A DNA stretch of 64,000 bases from Planomicrobium sp. CPCC 101110 (GTDB taxonomy: Bacteria > Bacillota > Bacilli > Bacillales_A > Planococcaceae), in NCBI RefSeq assembly GCF_007859395.1, contig NZ_VOHD01000008.1, forward strand, positions 124,001 through 188,000, read 5' to 3'. Position numbers and translations under genes: made by a program. Positions within the stretch are counted from its first letter, which is position 1. Every line of letters begins with the position of its first letter. The notes below the pieces were generated by a model, which saw only the letters and a list, made by a program, of their open reading frames with translations, searched no databases and was not told where the DNA came from. Below, piece by piece: positions 26,852 to 35,519 of this stretch.

Positions 26852-28189
26852 TTATTGATAAATCGTTTGTTTTTGGTTGGCGTAGCGATTTTCGATGTAC
26901 GGCAAACCTAATTGGCCGCGCAAAGTCCCGCTTTCATAGCTGCGGCTGTAATATCCACGGCTCTCAAGAATCGGAATGACGTTGTCCAAGAAAGCATCAA
27001 AATCATTGCCGAGCACAGGAGGACCGAGAATAAAACCGTCCGCTCCCCCTTTTTCCACCCATTGGATCAATTGTTCCGCAACTTGTTCATATGTACCGAA
27101 AAATGCGCCTCTCCGTGTTGTTTCTTCCATTGCCACTTCACGCAAAGTCAACTTTTTTTCGCGGGCTCTTTCTTTGATCTTATCGGTTGCCGATTGGAAA
27201 CTGTTTTTTCCAACGTCGCCGATATCAGGAAACGGTTCATCCAGAGGAAACTGGCTAAAATCGAAATGGTCGAAATAACGCCCGAGGTAGCTCAATGCTT
27301 CGTCAATCGTCACCAAGTTTTGAATGGCTTGATATTTGGCTTCTGCTTCTTCAAGTGTTGCACCGACGATAGGGCTTAAAGCGGGATAGATAAAGACATC
27401 GTCACGGCTGCGTCCATTCGCCTCCGCTTTCCCTTTGACGTCATTATAGTAAGCTTGCGCTTGCGCCAACGTTCCAGCCTGTGCAAAAATCGCTTCTGCA
27501 TGCTTTGCCGCAAAGCTTTTGCCGGATTCTGAAGCCCCTGCTTGAAAAATGACCGGCTGACCTTGTTGGGATCGTCCAATATTCAATGGCCCTGCGACTG
27601 AAAAAAAGCGGCCTTTATGGTTCAACTCATGCATCTTTTCCGGATCGAAAAATTGGCCAGTTTCCCGGTTCCGCACAAATGCATCGTCTTCCCAGGAATC
27701 CCATAAGCCTTTGACCACTTCCAAATATTCATCGGCTATTTCATAACGCACCGAATGTTCCGGGTGTTCACCTTTGTTGTAATTGGTTGCCGAACCTTCC
27801 AAAGGGGACGTGACAACATTCCACCCCGCGCGGCCGCCGCTTATTTTATCAAGTGAAGCAAATTGCCGAGCGACCGTAAACGGTTCGCTGTAAGAAGTGG
27901 ATAAAGTGCCGACAAGCCCGATTTTGGACGTGACTGCAGCTAGCGCCGATAATATTGTCAATGGCTCAAAACGGTTCAGGAAATGAGGAATCGACTTTTC
28001 GTTGATGAAAAGCCCGTCCGCTACAAAGACAAAAGCGAGCCCAGCTTCTTCCGCTTTCTGCGCCACCCGCAAATAGTGCTGGAAATTGACGCTGGCATCT
28101 GCGGGAACAGAAGGATCTTTCCAAGCATTCATATGGCCGCCTGCACCATGGAGCATCACCCCAAATTTGATTTGTTTTTTAGTAGACAT
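26852..28189 (-). CDS. FMN-dependent monooxygenase, NtaA/SnaA/DszA family (YtnJ-like)
   Basis: 445-residue flavin-dependent monooxygenase of the bacterial luciferase superfamily. Typical NtaA/SnaA features: [76 protein letters not shown], and the late ADGFILGP. These enzymes oxidise sulfides, sulfones or N-substituted acids using FMNH2 from a partner reductase; no reductase gene is in this operon. It overlaps the upstream luciferase-like gene by 11 bases. GGAGG lies 9 bases before ATG 28189. Sulfur substrate inferred from the S-box and neighbours. Confidence 0.93.
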   Translation of the reverse strand: MSTKKQIKFGVMLHGAGGHMNAWKDPSVPADASVNFQHYLRVAQKAEEAGLAFVFVADGLFINEKSIPHFLNRFEPLTILSALAAVTSKIGLVGTLSTSYSEPFTVARQFASLDKISGGRAGWNVVTSPLEGSATNYNKGEHPEHSVRYEIADEYLEVVKGLWDSWEDDAFVRNRETGQFFDPEKMHELNHKGRFFSVAGPLNIGRSQQGQPVIFQAGASESGKSFAAKHAEAIFAQAGTLAQAQAYYNDVKGKAEANGRSRDDVFIYPALSPIVGATLEEAEAKYQAIQNLVTIDEALSYLGRYFDHFDFSQFPLDEPFPDIGDVGKNSFQSATDKIKERAREKKLTLREVAMEETTRRGAFFGTYEQVAEQLIQWVEKGGADGFILGPPVLGNDFDAFLDNVIPILESRGYYSRSYESGTLRGQLGLPYIENRYANQKQTIYQ

Positions 28190-29198
28190 AGACAGTTTCC
28201 TCCTTTTTTATATTTGAATGGATGGGGCTTAAAAGTTCAAATGAGCGGAGACGCTCTTGCTGTTTTTCAATCGGTGTATGGATGATGAATTCGGCTATAT
28301 TGAATTGCCGATGCAACTGTCCGAAAATTTCATGGATTTTTTGGGGTGTTCCTTTTAAAATATTTGCCTCCTGTGTGGTAACTGTAAAAGCTTCGCCTGC
28401 TTGTTTGCCAAATGCCTGGGCACTCTCGGCCGATACGACGGTTACGCTCTTGCCGCTTTGAAGATGCACTTTATAAATCTTCTTATCACCGGCTAACCGC
28501 TCCGCTTCTTCTTCGGTATCGGCAGCTACAACTGCAGCTGCGACAAAGAGACGGCCGTTCTTGCTTGAACCATGAAAAGCGGCAGCTGCTTTTTCAAGCG
28601 TTTTCCGGTCGCTATTGATAAACAACGCATAGACAAAATTCCAGCCAAGATTTGCCGCCAGCTCCGCGCTTTCTGGACTAGCGCCCAATAAATAGTTTTC
28701 CGTTTTCTCAGGGGGAATCGGAGTCGCCTTTACTCCCGCAAGCGGATGGCTATCTGCTACAGTTCCTTCCAGCAAATCATTCAACAAACCGATTCGTTCG
28801 TTAAAGTCGATGCCTTGGTTTGCAGATCCAAAATTCAGCGCCTTTGTTGAAACCGGAAGGCCGCCGGGCGCCTTGCCGATACCAAGATCGACTCTTCCAG
28901 GCGCGAGTGACGACAGCAGATTAAAATTTTCCGCTACTTTATATGGGCTATAATGCTGGAGCATGACACCCCCGGAACCTACACGAATGGTTTCAGTCTT
29001 TGCGAGCAAATGAGAAATCAATAATTCCGGCGACGAACCGGCCAATAGTTCCGTATCGTGATGTTCCGATACCCAAAAACGCTTATAACCCCATTGTTCT
29101 GCTTGTTGTGCCAACCGGATAGTATGCTGCAGAGCATCTGTACTTGAATTCCCTGAAAAAATTGGGCTTTGGTCTAAGATCCCCAGTCGATAGCTCAT
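28179..29198 (-). CDS. Luciferase-like flavin monooxygenase, MsnO8 family (YtmO-like)
   Basis: 339 residues. The start [46 protein letters not shown] is the signature of the MsnO8/YtmO group of LLM oxidoreductases, followed by [40 protein letters not shown]. First gene after the S-box, 55 bases from its terminator hairpin. In B. subtilis the relative ytmO belongs to the CymR/YtlI-controlled organosulfur operon; here control is by SAM riboswitch instead. GGAGGG precedes ATG 29198. Confidence 0.92.
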   Translation of the reverse strand: MSYRLGILDQSPIFSGNSSTDALQHTIRLAQQAEQWGYKRFWVSEHHDTELLAGSSPELLISHLLAKTETIRVGSGGVMLQHYSPYKVAENFNLLSSLAPGRVDLGIGKAPGGLPVSTKALNFGSANQGIDFNERIGLLNDLLEGTVADSHPLAGVKATPIPPEKTENYLLGASPESAELAANLGWNFVYALFINSDRKTLEKAAAAFHGSSKNGRLFVAAAVVAADTEEEAERLAGDKKIYKVHLQSGKSVTVVSAESAQAFGKQAGEAFTVTTQEANILKGTPQKIHEIFGQLHRQFNIAEFIIHTPIEKQQERLRSFELLSPIHSNIKKEETVYVY

Positions 29199-29252
29199 CT
29201 TTTTCCCTCCATCTGATTATTTATTAATCCTATAAAAATAGTCGGCTTTAGC

Positions 29253-29421
29253 CATAAAAAAAAGCAACGACCCTTCTTGAAGAAGAGCCTTTGCATGGTT
29301 ATACAAATTATCTTCTTATCTATCAAGTAAAAAACTTGCTGGAATTAGCACCTTTGCCGTCTTTAGGGACGGCAGGTTGCTGAGGTTTCATCGGACCAGT
29401 TCCTCGACCTCTCTTGATAAG
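29253..29421 (-). ncRNA. S-box (SAM-I) riboswitch of the organosulfur operon
   Basis: Minus-strand aptamer 29421-29315 opens CTTATCAAGAGAGG and closes TGATAGATAAG. Conserved core GATGAAACC, CAGCAACC and GGTGCTAATTCCAGCA are all present. A downstream hairpin (29295-29264, three non-Watson-Crick positions) ends in eight T, giving a transcription-termination expression platform. High SAM should stop transcription of the seven genes that follow. Confidence 0.95.
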
Positions 29422-29501
29422 AAAAATTATGGAATTATTTGAATAATTGTTGTTTTTTACCTTATCACCTCTCTCGGGATAAAGCAATGCTTTTTTTAAA
29501 A

Positions 29502-30677
29502 TTAATAAGTATAATCGATTTTTCCGACAATCTGCTGCACTTTCCATAAGGCCTGTTTGATATCTGCGAGCAGATCATCAATATGCTCAAGTCCGACGGA
29601 CAGACGCAGCAAACCTTCGGTGATTCCGCGTTTTTCGCGCTCTTCTTGTGGCATGGCGGCATGGGACATTGTCGCCGGATAAGATAAAATCGACTCGACC
29701 GCACCGAGACTGACGGCAAATACCGGAATCCTTAGGTTTTCCTTGAAAATTCGCGCCGCTTCTTTTGAAGGCAGTCGAAACGACAAAACAGCGCCAAAGC
29801 CGCTTGCTTGCCGGGCTTGGATCGGGTAGCCGGGATGAAAGGAAAATCCGGGATAGTACACGTCTTCCACTAAAGGGCTTTTATGCAGATACTCTGCTAT
29901 GGCCTGCGCAGATTCAGAGGACTGATTCAGACGCGCCCCCAATGTCTTGATGCCTTGGAGCAGCAGATAAGAATCCTGTGCGCTCAATACTGCGCCAAAT
30001 GAATTTTGGATAAAAGCGAGCCGGTTGCCGAGTTCTTCATCTTTTGTAACAGCAAGGCCCGCGACGATATCGCTATGGCCCGACAAAAACTTCGTAGCAC
30101 TGTGCAAAACAATATCCGCCCCAAGGGCAAGCGGGTTTTGATAGAGCGGCGTCATAAAAGTGTTGTCGACAAACGTCAAACAATCATTCGCTTTTGCCAG
30201 TTTCGCCGCAATTTCAATATCGGTAATATTCATCGTTGGATTTGAAGGCGTCTCGATGTAGATGACTTTCGTATTCGGGCGGATCGCTTCAGCCATCTCC
30301 CCGAGGTCGGTCATGTTGACAAAAGTATATTCCACTCCGAATTTATTCAGCACTTCAGTAATAAAGCGGTATGTGCCACCGTAAACATCTTCCGATACCA
30401 GCACATGGTCGCCGGCAGACAGCAGCATGAAAGCGGAAGAAATCGCAGCCATTCCGGAAGCAAACGCGAAACCGCGGGTGCCCCCTTCAAGCTCAGCAAT
30501 CGTTTCTTCCAAGGCAAGGCGCGTCGGATTGCCTGATCGGCTGTAGTCGAAAGGCCCGAATTTATCAAAGTTCTCTTGATGGAAAGTTGATGACAAATAA
30601 ATTGGAACATTGACCGCCCCTGTGGTCTTGTCCACACCGGCTGAGTGTATGAATTTTGTTTCCAAATGATCGGTCAT
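29502..30677 (-). CDS. metC: Cystathionine beta-lyase
   Basis: 391-residue PLP enzyme of the Cys/Met metabolism family, splitting cystathionine to homocysteine. PLP-site motif VLHSATKFLSGHSD contains the Schiff-base Lys; GTRGFAFASGMAAIS and YIETPSNPTMN are typical. The start ATG overlaps the metI stop by 4 bases (ATGA), the arrangement seen in Bacillales metI-metC operons, so I assign the beta-lyase role to this gene and the gamma-synthase role to the first. The two proteins are related paralogues and the assignment rests on order. Expression follows the S-box in front of metI. Confidence 0.9.
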   Translation of the reverse strand: MTDHLETKFIHSAGVDKTTGAVNVPIYLSSTFHQENFDKFGPFDYSRSGNPTRLALEETIAELEGGTRGFAFASGMAAISSAFMLLSAGDHVLVSEDVYGGTYRFITEVLNKFGVEYTFVNMTDLGEMAEAIRPNTKVIYIETPSNPTMNITDIEIAAKLAKANDCLTFVDNTFMTPLYQNPLALGADIVLHSATKFLSGHSDIVAGLAVTKDEELGNRLAFIQNSFGAVLSAQDSYLLLQGIKTLGARLNQSSESAQAIAEYLHKSPLVEDVYYPGFSFHPGYPIQARQASGFGAVLSFRLPSKEAARIFKENLRIPVFAVSLGAVESILSYPATMSHAAMPQEEREKRGITEGLLRLSVGLEHIDDLLADIKQALWKVQQIVGKIDYTY

Positions 30678-31795
30678 AATTGAAGAGCCCCCTTTTCTAA
30701 AGTCACAAAAGCTTGCTTTAAATCAGCGATCAAATCTTCCACTTCTTCAATCCCTACAGAGAATCGCAGCAATCGGTCGCAGACTCCTCTTTCCACGCGT
30801 TCTTCATATGGGATTTCAGCGTGAGTCTGAGTAGCGGGGTATGTGATAAAACTTTCAACCCCGCCAAGGCTTTCGGCGAAAGTGATGAGGCTGATGTTCG
30901 TCAAAAAAGCATCTACCCATTCCGCTTTCTTCAGACGAAACGAAACCATTCCGCCTTTTCCTGGATAAAACACATCTGTGACAACGGATACTTCTTCCAA
31001 ATAGGCGGCGATTTTCTTGGCGTTTTCCTCATGCTGACGCATTCTTAACGGCAGGGTTTTCAACCCGCGCACCAATAGCCAGGAATCGAAAGGAGAAAGA
31101 ACAGCACCGGCAGCGTTATGCATGACATTCAATTTTGCGCATATGGCTTCGCCTTTCGCGACGACAAGACCTGCCAACACATCGTTGTGCCCGCCAATGT
31201 ATTTCGTGGCGCTATGTAAGACAATATCCGCTCCGAGGAGGAGAGGCTGCTGTAAATAAGGCGTTAAAAATGTGTTATCCACTATGAAAAGCAGATCGTG
31301 TTTCTTGGCCAGCCCAGCATAAGCGGCAATGTCGATTTCCTGCATAAGCGGATTGGTCGGAGTTTCGATGAACAATGCCCGTGTATTTTCATTGATCAAC
31401 TGCTCAGTAGCAGCCACATCCGTGAATTCAGCGTAAGTTGTGCGGATATTGTATGCATCTGAAAAATGGCCGAGCAGGCGGTAAGTTCCGCCGTAGACAT
31501 CTTTGGGCACCAACAATTCATCTCCGGGACGGAACAGCGACAGAATGAGCTGGATAGCCGCCATTCCGGAACTACAGGCAAATCCTGCATCTCCGCCTTC
31601 AAGTTGCGCAATGCCTTCTTCCAAAATTGTCCGTGTCGGATTTTTTGTTCGTGTGTAATCATAGCCTGTCGACTTTCCAAGCCCTTGATGTTCGTAGGCC
31701 GTTGATAGATAGATAGGCGGGTTCACCGCTCCAGTCGCCGCGTCGCTCCGATTTCCCAGTTGAACCAATTGCGTCTCCATGCTTCGTTCCGTCAT
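30674..31795 (-). CDS. metI: Cystathionine gamma-synthase / O-acetylhomoserine sulfhydrylase
   Basis: 373-residue PLP enzyme of the same family as MetC: GDAGFACSSGMAAIQLIL, FIETPTNPLMQEID, and the lysine motif LHSATKYIGGHND. It condenses O-acetylhomoserine with cysteine (or sulfide) in methionine synthesis. I use ATG 31795, 8 bases from AAAGGA; the ATG three codons upstream overlaps that site. First gene behind the second S-box, translationally coupled to metC. Confidence 0.9.
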   Translation of the reverse strand: MTERSMETQLVQLGNRSDAATGAVNPPIYLSTAYEHQGLGKSTGYDYTRTKNPTRTILEEGIAQLEGGDAGFACSSGMAAIQLILSLFRPGDELLVPKDVYGGTYRLLGHFSDAYNIRTTYAEFTDVAATEQLINENTRALFIETPTNPLMQEIDIAAYAGLAKKHDLLFIVDNTFLTPYLQQPLLLGADIVLHSATKYIGGHNDVLAGLVVAKGEAICAKLNVMHNAAGAVLSPFDSWLLVRGLKTLPLRMRQHEENAKKIAAYLEEVSVVTDVFYPGKGGMVSFRLKKAEWVDAFLTNISLITFAESLGGVESFITYPATQTHAEIPYEERVERGVCDRLLRFSVGIEEVEDLIADLKQAFVTLEKGALQL

Positions 31796-31810
31796 CTTCC
31801 TCATCCTTTC

Positions 31811-31977
31811 AAAATAAAAGCAGGGGGGCTTTCTTCTATAAGAAGAAAGCCCCCCTGCTAAGGAAATACCGTCTTCTCATCTTTTAGGCATATGCCTATT
31901 GGAGTTAGCACCGTGTCCTTCCTCAGGCCGGTTGCTGAGACTTCTCAGGGCCAAATCCCTCCGTCTCTCTTGATAAG
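31811..31977 (-). ncRNA. S-box (SAM-I) riboswitch of metI-metC
   Basis: Aptamer 31977-31876 on the minus strand: CTTATCAAGAGAG 5' arm, CAGCAACCGG and GGTGCTAACTCC core, GATGAG 3' arm. The P3 region reads GAGAAGTCTCAGCAACC rather than GATGAAACC. It is followed by an exceptionally strong terminator, a perfect 19-bp stem (31819-31837 with 31841-31859) containing six consecutive G-C pairs, then TTTATTTT. Confidence 0.93.
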
Positions 31978-32056
31978 AAATAAATATGAAGTTTGATAAT
32001 ACTGAATGTTTTATACATTACCCTATCTTCCAATAAATTGCAAGGGCAACTGGAAA

Positions 32057-32824
32057 TTATTGTCCTATTTTTTTCATGATGAAACTCATGTGCCTGCCGC
32101 TCTTGCGGTCTTGCCGATAAGAAAAACCAGCCGGGCTCATGTATGTACACGTCCGGTCGATTTCGATTTGCTCCGCCGGTATGCCTGCCAGTTCGCATTG
32201 TCTTTTCACGGCCAACTGATTGTCGATATGATACTTCCCAGTCTGCTCATTAAAATACATGAATTCTTCCGCATAGCCAAGATTTTTAAATTTCAAATAA
32301 ACGTCTTCGTCGACTTCAAATTTCTCCTGGCTTAGTGCAGCGCCGATCTGGACATGAAAACTGCCAGGGGTGCACCCTTCCTCTTGCTTAAGATGTTCGA
32401 ACAGCTTCAATGTAATCTCTTTGACTGTCCCTTGCCAGCCGGAATGGATGGCGCCTATCAGCCCAGATTCTTCATGAAAAAAAAGGAGCGGCACGCAGTC
32501 GGCGGAAAAGCTGGTCAACAAAACATTGGGTTCATGCGTATAAAGCGCGTCAGTTTCCTCTACCGCTGTCTCCAATCGATAAGAGCCTTTCCCCGCATCA
32601 TTAAGCGTCACTTTATGGAAATTCGCGCTATGAGTCTGGTTGGCGCAGACGAAATCTTTCACCTGGATATTCAGGTCAGCTGCCAATTCCCGGCGGTTTT
32701 GCAGCACTTTTTCCGGGTCTTTGCAGACATGGAGCGCCATGTTGTTGAGTTCCGGTTCCGCCTTATCTTTCATCGTCATGCCCGCTATGAATTTTTCATT
32801 GTTTATGTACATGGTTGTTTTCAT
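32057..32824 (-). CDS. Laccase-domain (YfiH/YlmD family) protein
   Basis: 255-residue multicopper polyphenol oxidase-like protein (PF02578). Metal-site motifs visible: CANQTHSANFHKV, TSFSADCVPLLFF, AIHSGWQGTVKEIT (Cys and His ligands). Members have been shown to act as purine nucleoside phosphorylases or adenosine deaminases, while YlmD of Bacillus is encoded in the cell-division region; here it stands alone. Start at ATG 32824 follows AAGGTG by 6 bases; a GTG-ATG pair just upstream overlaps the site. The 80-base stretch to the S-box contains no gene. Confidence 0.88.
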   Translation of the reverse strand: MKTTMYINNEKFIAGMTMKDKAEPELNNMALHVCKDPEKVLQNRRELAADLNIQVKDFVCANQTHSANFHKVTLNDAGKGSYRLETAVEETDALYTHEPNVLLTSFSADCVPLLFFHEESGLIGAIHSGWQGTVKEITLKLFEHLKQEEGCTPGSFHVQIGAALSQEKFEVDEDVYLKFKNLGYAEEFMYFNEQTGKYHIDNQLAVKRQCELAGIPAEQIEIDRTCTYMSPAGFSYRQDRKSGRHMSFIMKKIGQ

Positions 32825-32896
32825 CTTCATCACCTTGTTTTACTATAATATAGAGCAAGCTTGATGTATAGAAAAGCACCGGAAAGGGGCCGACGC

Positions 32897-33436
32897 ATGA
32901 ACTTTAAATTAGAAGAAGCGATTGAAATCCTGGAACGTACGCCCGCATCTTTGGAGGCGCTGTTGTCCGGGTTATCCCCCGGCTGGCTGCACAGCAGCGA
33001 AGGCGAAGGGACATGGAATCCGTCCCAAGTGATCGGCCACCTTATTGAAGGCGAGAAAAACGATTGGATCCCGCGGCTGGAAATGATTCTTCAAGAAGGA
33101 GAAACCAAACCTTTTTCGCCGTTTGACCGCTTTGCCCACTTGAAAGAAAATCAGGAGAAGCCGGTGGAAGAAAAGCTGCAAGAGTTCAAAAACCTCCGGC
33201 TGGAAAGCATCGCTAGATTAAAGCAACTGGTTTCTTCTGAAACTCAACTTGAGCTGGCTGGTCTGCATCCTGATTTCGGCCCTGTAAAATTGCGCGAACT
33301 CCTTTCCACCTGGGTCGTCCATGACTTCACCCACATCAGCCAAATTGTCCGGACCATGGCAGAAAGATACCGGGAAGACGTCGGTCCATGGGAAGCTTAT
33401 TTGGGTGTTTTAAAAAGAAATCCAAAAATCAACTAG
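32897..33436 (+). CDS. DinB-family protein
   Basis: 179-residue four-helix-bundle protein of the DinB/YfiT-like superfamily. The metal-binding His triad is visible as IGHLIEGE near residue 48 and HDFTHISQI near residue 140. Some members are thiol transferases (bacillithiol-dependent), but the substrate is unknown. ATG 32897 is preceded by AAAGGGG at 7 bases; the frame extends 12 codons upstream without a site. Confidence 0.88.
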   Translation: MNFKLEEAIEILERTPASLEALLSGLSPGWLHSSEGEGTWNPSQVIGHLIEGEKNDWIPRLEMILQEGETKPFSPFDRFAHLKENQEKPVEEKLQEFKNLRLESIARLKQLVSSETQLELAGLHPDFGPVKLRELLSTWVVHDFTHISQIVRTMAERYREDVGPWEAYLGVLKRNPKIN

Positions 33437-33457
33437 GTTCGTCTTGAAGAACGATAA

Positions 33458-33502
33458 AGAAGAAGAGCCTCTCCTTATAAGGTTTGGAGAGACTCTTCTT
33501 CT
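33458..33502. terminator. Terminator of the DinB gene, overlapping the convergent dehydrogenase gene
   Basis: AGAAGAAGAGCCTCTCC / GGAGAGACTCTTCTTCT near-perfect stem with an 11-base loop; its right arm lies inside the 3' end of the dehydrogenase gene (stop at 33475). The stem codes for EEESL on the minus strand. Confidence 0.8.
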
Positions 33503-34533
33503 ATTGTGACCACGCGGTTTGTATCCGCTGCTTCAATAATGCCTAAAATGACCTTAAGCGAGGCGAGGGCGTCTTCTCCTGTGACAATCGGCGTTTCGTC
33601 CAAACGCACTGCATCGACAAAGGCATCAATTACACCGCTTGGCGTCTGATTATCGTTTGTCTGAATCGCTTCCAATTCATAGTGGACCTTTTCCCCCGTT
33701 TTTGTCAGCACTTCGATTTGATATTTGTCATCGTGATAGATTTTCAAAATGCCTTTTTGGCAGTATATGACTGTGCTATTGTCCTCTTCCCCATAATACG
33801 TCCACGAAAAGGAGCCGGTCCCAAGCCGCCCTTTTTTTGTTTTCAGGCTGCAGACAATATTGTCGCACACTTCGATCGGCTTGCCGTTTTCATCCACTTT
33901 GTCGAGCGCCCCTTGAAAAGCGCTGACTTGTTCGATTTCATCATCCAGCAGATAATGCAGCAAATCCACTTTATGGACGCCAAGGTCACCAGCGACACCG
34001 TGGCCTGAACGCTCTTTTTTAAAGAACCAGGTGGAATTTGTTTTGTTGAAGCCCCAGTCTTCCGGACCCGAATGCCCAAACGTCGTCTGAAACGTCAGCA
34101 CTTTCCCAAGTTCTCCGCTTTGGAGAATTTCCCGTGCTTTTTGATGGGCACGTGTAAAGCGCTGGTTATGGTCGACCATCAGTTTTTTGCCCGATTTTTT
34201 TTGAGCTTCGATAATTTCGCGCGCATGCTCCACTGTAAGTGCGATCGGCTTTTCGCACAGTACATGCTTGCCGCTAAGCAGCGCTTGGGAAGAAAACAGG
34301 TGATGGTGCTCATTCGACGAACAATCGCTTATAGCCTGGATTTCCGGATCTTCGTACAACTCATCCACAGTCTTGGCGACCTTGCCGCCGAACATAACCG
34401 CCAATGCTTCGGCGCGTTCGGGATTGCGGTCGTAAAAAACAATTTCATCCACATATGGATTGGCTTTATATTCCGGCGCATGGCGCGCTTTTGTTATCGA
34501 GCCGCATCCGATAATGCCCACTTTGATCCCCAT
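33475..34533 (-). CDS. Gfo/Idh/MocA-family sugar dehydrogenase
   Basis: 352 residues. N-terminal Rossmann fingerprint VGIIGCGSITKARH, then SDCSSNEHHHLFSSQALLSGKHVLCEKP with the family EKP motif (Lys catalytic), and a second GDLGVHKVDLLHYLL motif supplying the Asp/His pair. The family oxidises sugars, inositols or glycosides at ring carbons using NAD(P). Last gene of the leftward operon with a CUT2 importer; the divergently encoded TIM-barrel epimerase is probably its partner. AGGGGGC precedes ATG 34533. Substrate not determined. Confidence 0.9.
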   Translation of the reverse strand: MGIKVGIIGCGSITKARHAPEYKANPYVDEIVFYDRNPERAEALAVMFGGKVAKTVDELYEDPEIQAISDCSSNEHHHLFSSQALLSGKHVLCEKPIALTVEHAREIIEAQKKSGKKLMVDHNQRFTRAHQKAREILQSGELGKVLTFQTTFGHSGPEDWGFNKTNSTWFFKKERSGHGVAGDLGVHKVDLLHYLLDDEIEQVSAFQGALDKVDENGKPIEVCDNIVCSLKTKKGRLGTGSFSWTYYGEEDNSTVIYCQKGILKIYHDDKYQIEVLTKTGEKVHYELEAIQTNDNQTPSGVIDAFVDAVRLDETPIVTGEDALASLKVILGIIEAADTNRVVTIEEESLQTL

Positions 34534-34544
34534 ATATACGCCCC

Positions 34545-35519
34545 CTATTCCCGTTTTTGAAATACCACTGCGATGATGATGATCAAGCCTTTCACAAACC
34601 CTTGAAGGTGAGGCGAGACGTTCATTAAATTCATCATGTTGTTCAGAATTCCCAGGATCAATACACCAAACAGGGTTCCGATAATCTTGCCGCGGCCGCC
34701 CGTCATTCGGGTGCCCCCGATAATAACGGCTGCAATGGCATCAAGTTCATATTGCGCTCCCGAACTCGATGAAGAAATCGAATTCAAACGGGATGTTTCA
34801 ATAACAGCTGCCACCCCTACCAATGTGCCGATCAATGTATAGACGCCGATTTTCATCCGGTCCACCCGGATCGCTGACAGCAAAGCCGCCTTTTCGTTGC
34901 TTCCGAGCGCATAGACATATCGGCCAAAGCGGATTTTATGCATCAGCACATAAACCAGCGCGGTCATTGCGAAAAATATGAGGACCGGAACATCGAATAT
35001 CCAAAAATCGCTGTTCGCAATCGCCGTAAAACCGGATACTTCACCGGAAACACTGCCCCCGTCCGCAATATATAACGCGATGGACCGGGCGCCCGCCATC
35101 ATGCCGAGCGTTGCAATAAATGAAGCAATCCTGCCTTTTGCCACCATGAGCCCATTCAAGAAACCGGCAAACGAACCGACAAGCAAGGCCGTAAGTACCC
35201 CTACCAGAATACTCCCTGAAGCATTCAATGCCAAAACCGAGATGACTCCAGCAAGCGCTAGAACTGACCCGACCGACAAATCGATTCCGCCTGACAGCAT
35301 AACGACGGTCATGCCCATTGCGATGATGCCGATGATGGATACCTGCATCAAAATATTCAGCTGGTTATTGATGTCGAGAAAGCGAGGATTTAAAACTGAA
35401 GAACCGATGAATAAAATGATGAAAGCAATAATGACACTATATTCCGCCCATAGCCAAGACAGCCGGTTTTTTGTCGTCCGGGCTTCAGGCTGATATTCTT
35501 TCACATTGATATTAGCCAA
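34545..35519 (-). CDS. CUT2 sugar ABC transporter permease (RbsC-like)
   Basis: 324-residue membrane permease with eight to ten helices: VVMLSGGIDLSVGSVLALAGVIS and AIAAVIIGGTRMTGGRGKIIGTLFGVLILG are the RbsC signatures. Start is TTG 35519, inside the last codons of the ATPase gene (8-base overlap), with GGGAGG 10 bases upstream. Works with the RbsB-like lipoprotein and RbsA-like ATPase. Confidence 0.93.
   Translation of the reverse strand: MANINVKEYQPEARTTKNRLSWLWAEYSVIIAFIILFIGSSVLNPRFLDINNQLNILMQVSIIGIIAMGMTVVMLSGGIDLSVGSVLALAGVISVLALNASGSILVGVLTALLVGSFAGFLNGLMVAKGRIASFIATLGMMAGARSIALYIADGGSVSGEVSGFTAIANSDFWIFDVPVLIFFAMTALVYVLMHKIRFGRYVYALGSNEKAALLSAIRVDRMKIGVYTLIGTLVGVAAVIETSRLNSISSSSSGAQYELDAIAAVIIGGTRMTGGRGKIIGTLFGVLILGILNNMMNLMNVSPHLQGFVKGLIIIIAVVFQKRE

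Noticed and set aside
29462-29488. Second S-box-like start (GAGAGAGGTGATAAG on the minus strand) just upstream of the real riboswitch
   Set aside because: Only the first arm-like bases are present; the GATGAAACC, CAGCAACC and GGTGCTAA core is missing. It forms only a short TTATC/GATAA stem.
29502-31795. metI and metC as a recent tandem duplication
   Set aside because: The two proteins are related but diverged throughout, and the order with a 4-base overlap is the usual Bacillales metI-metC arrangement.
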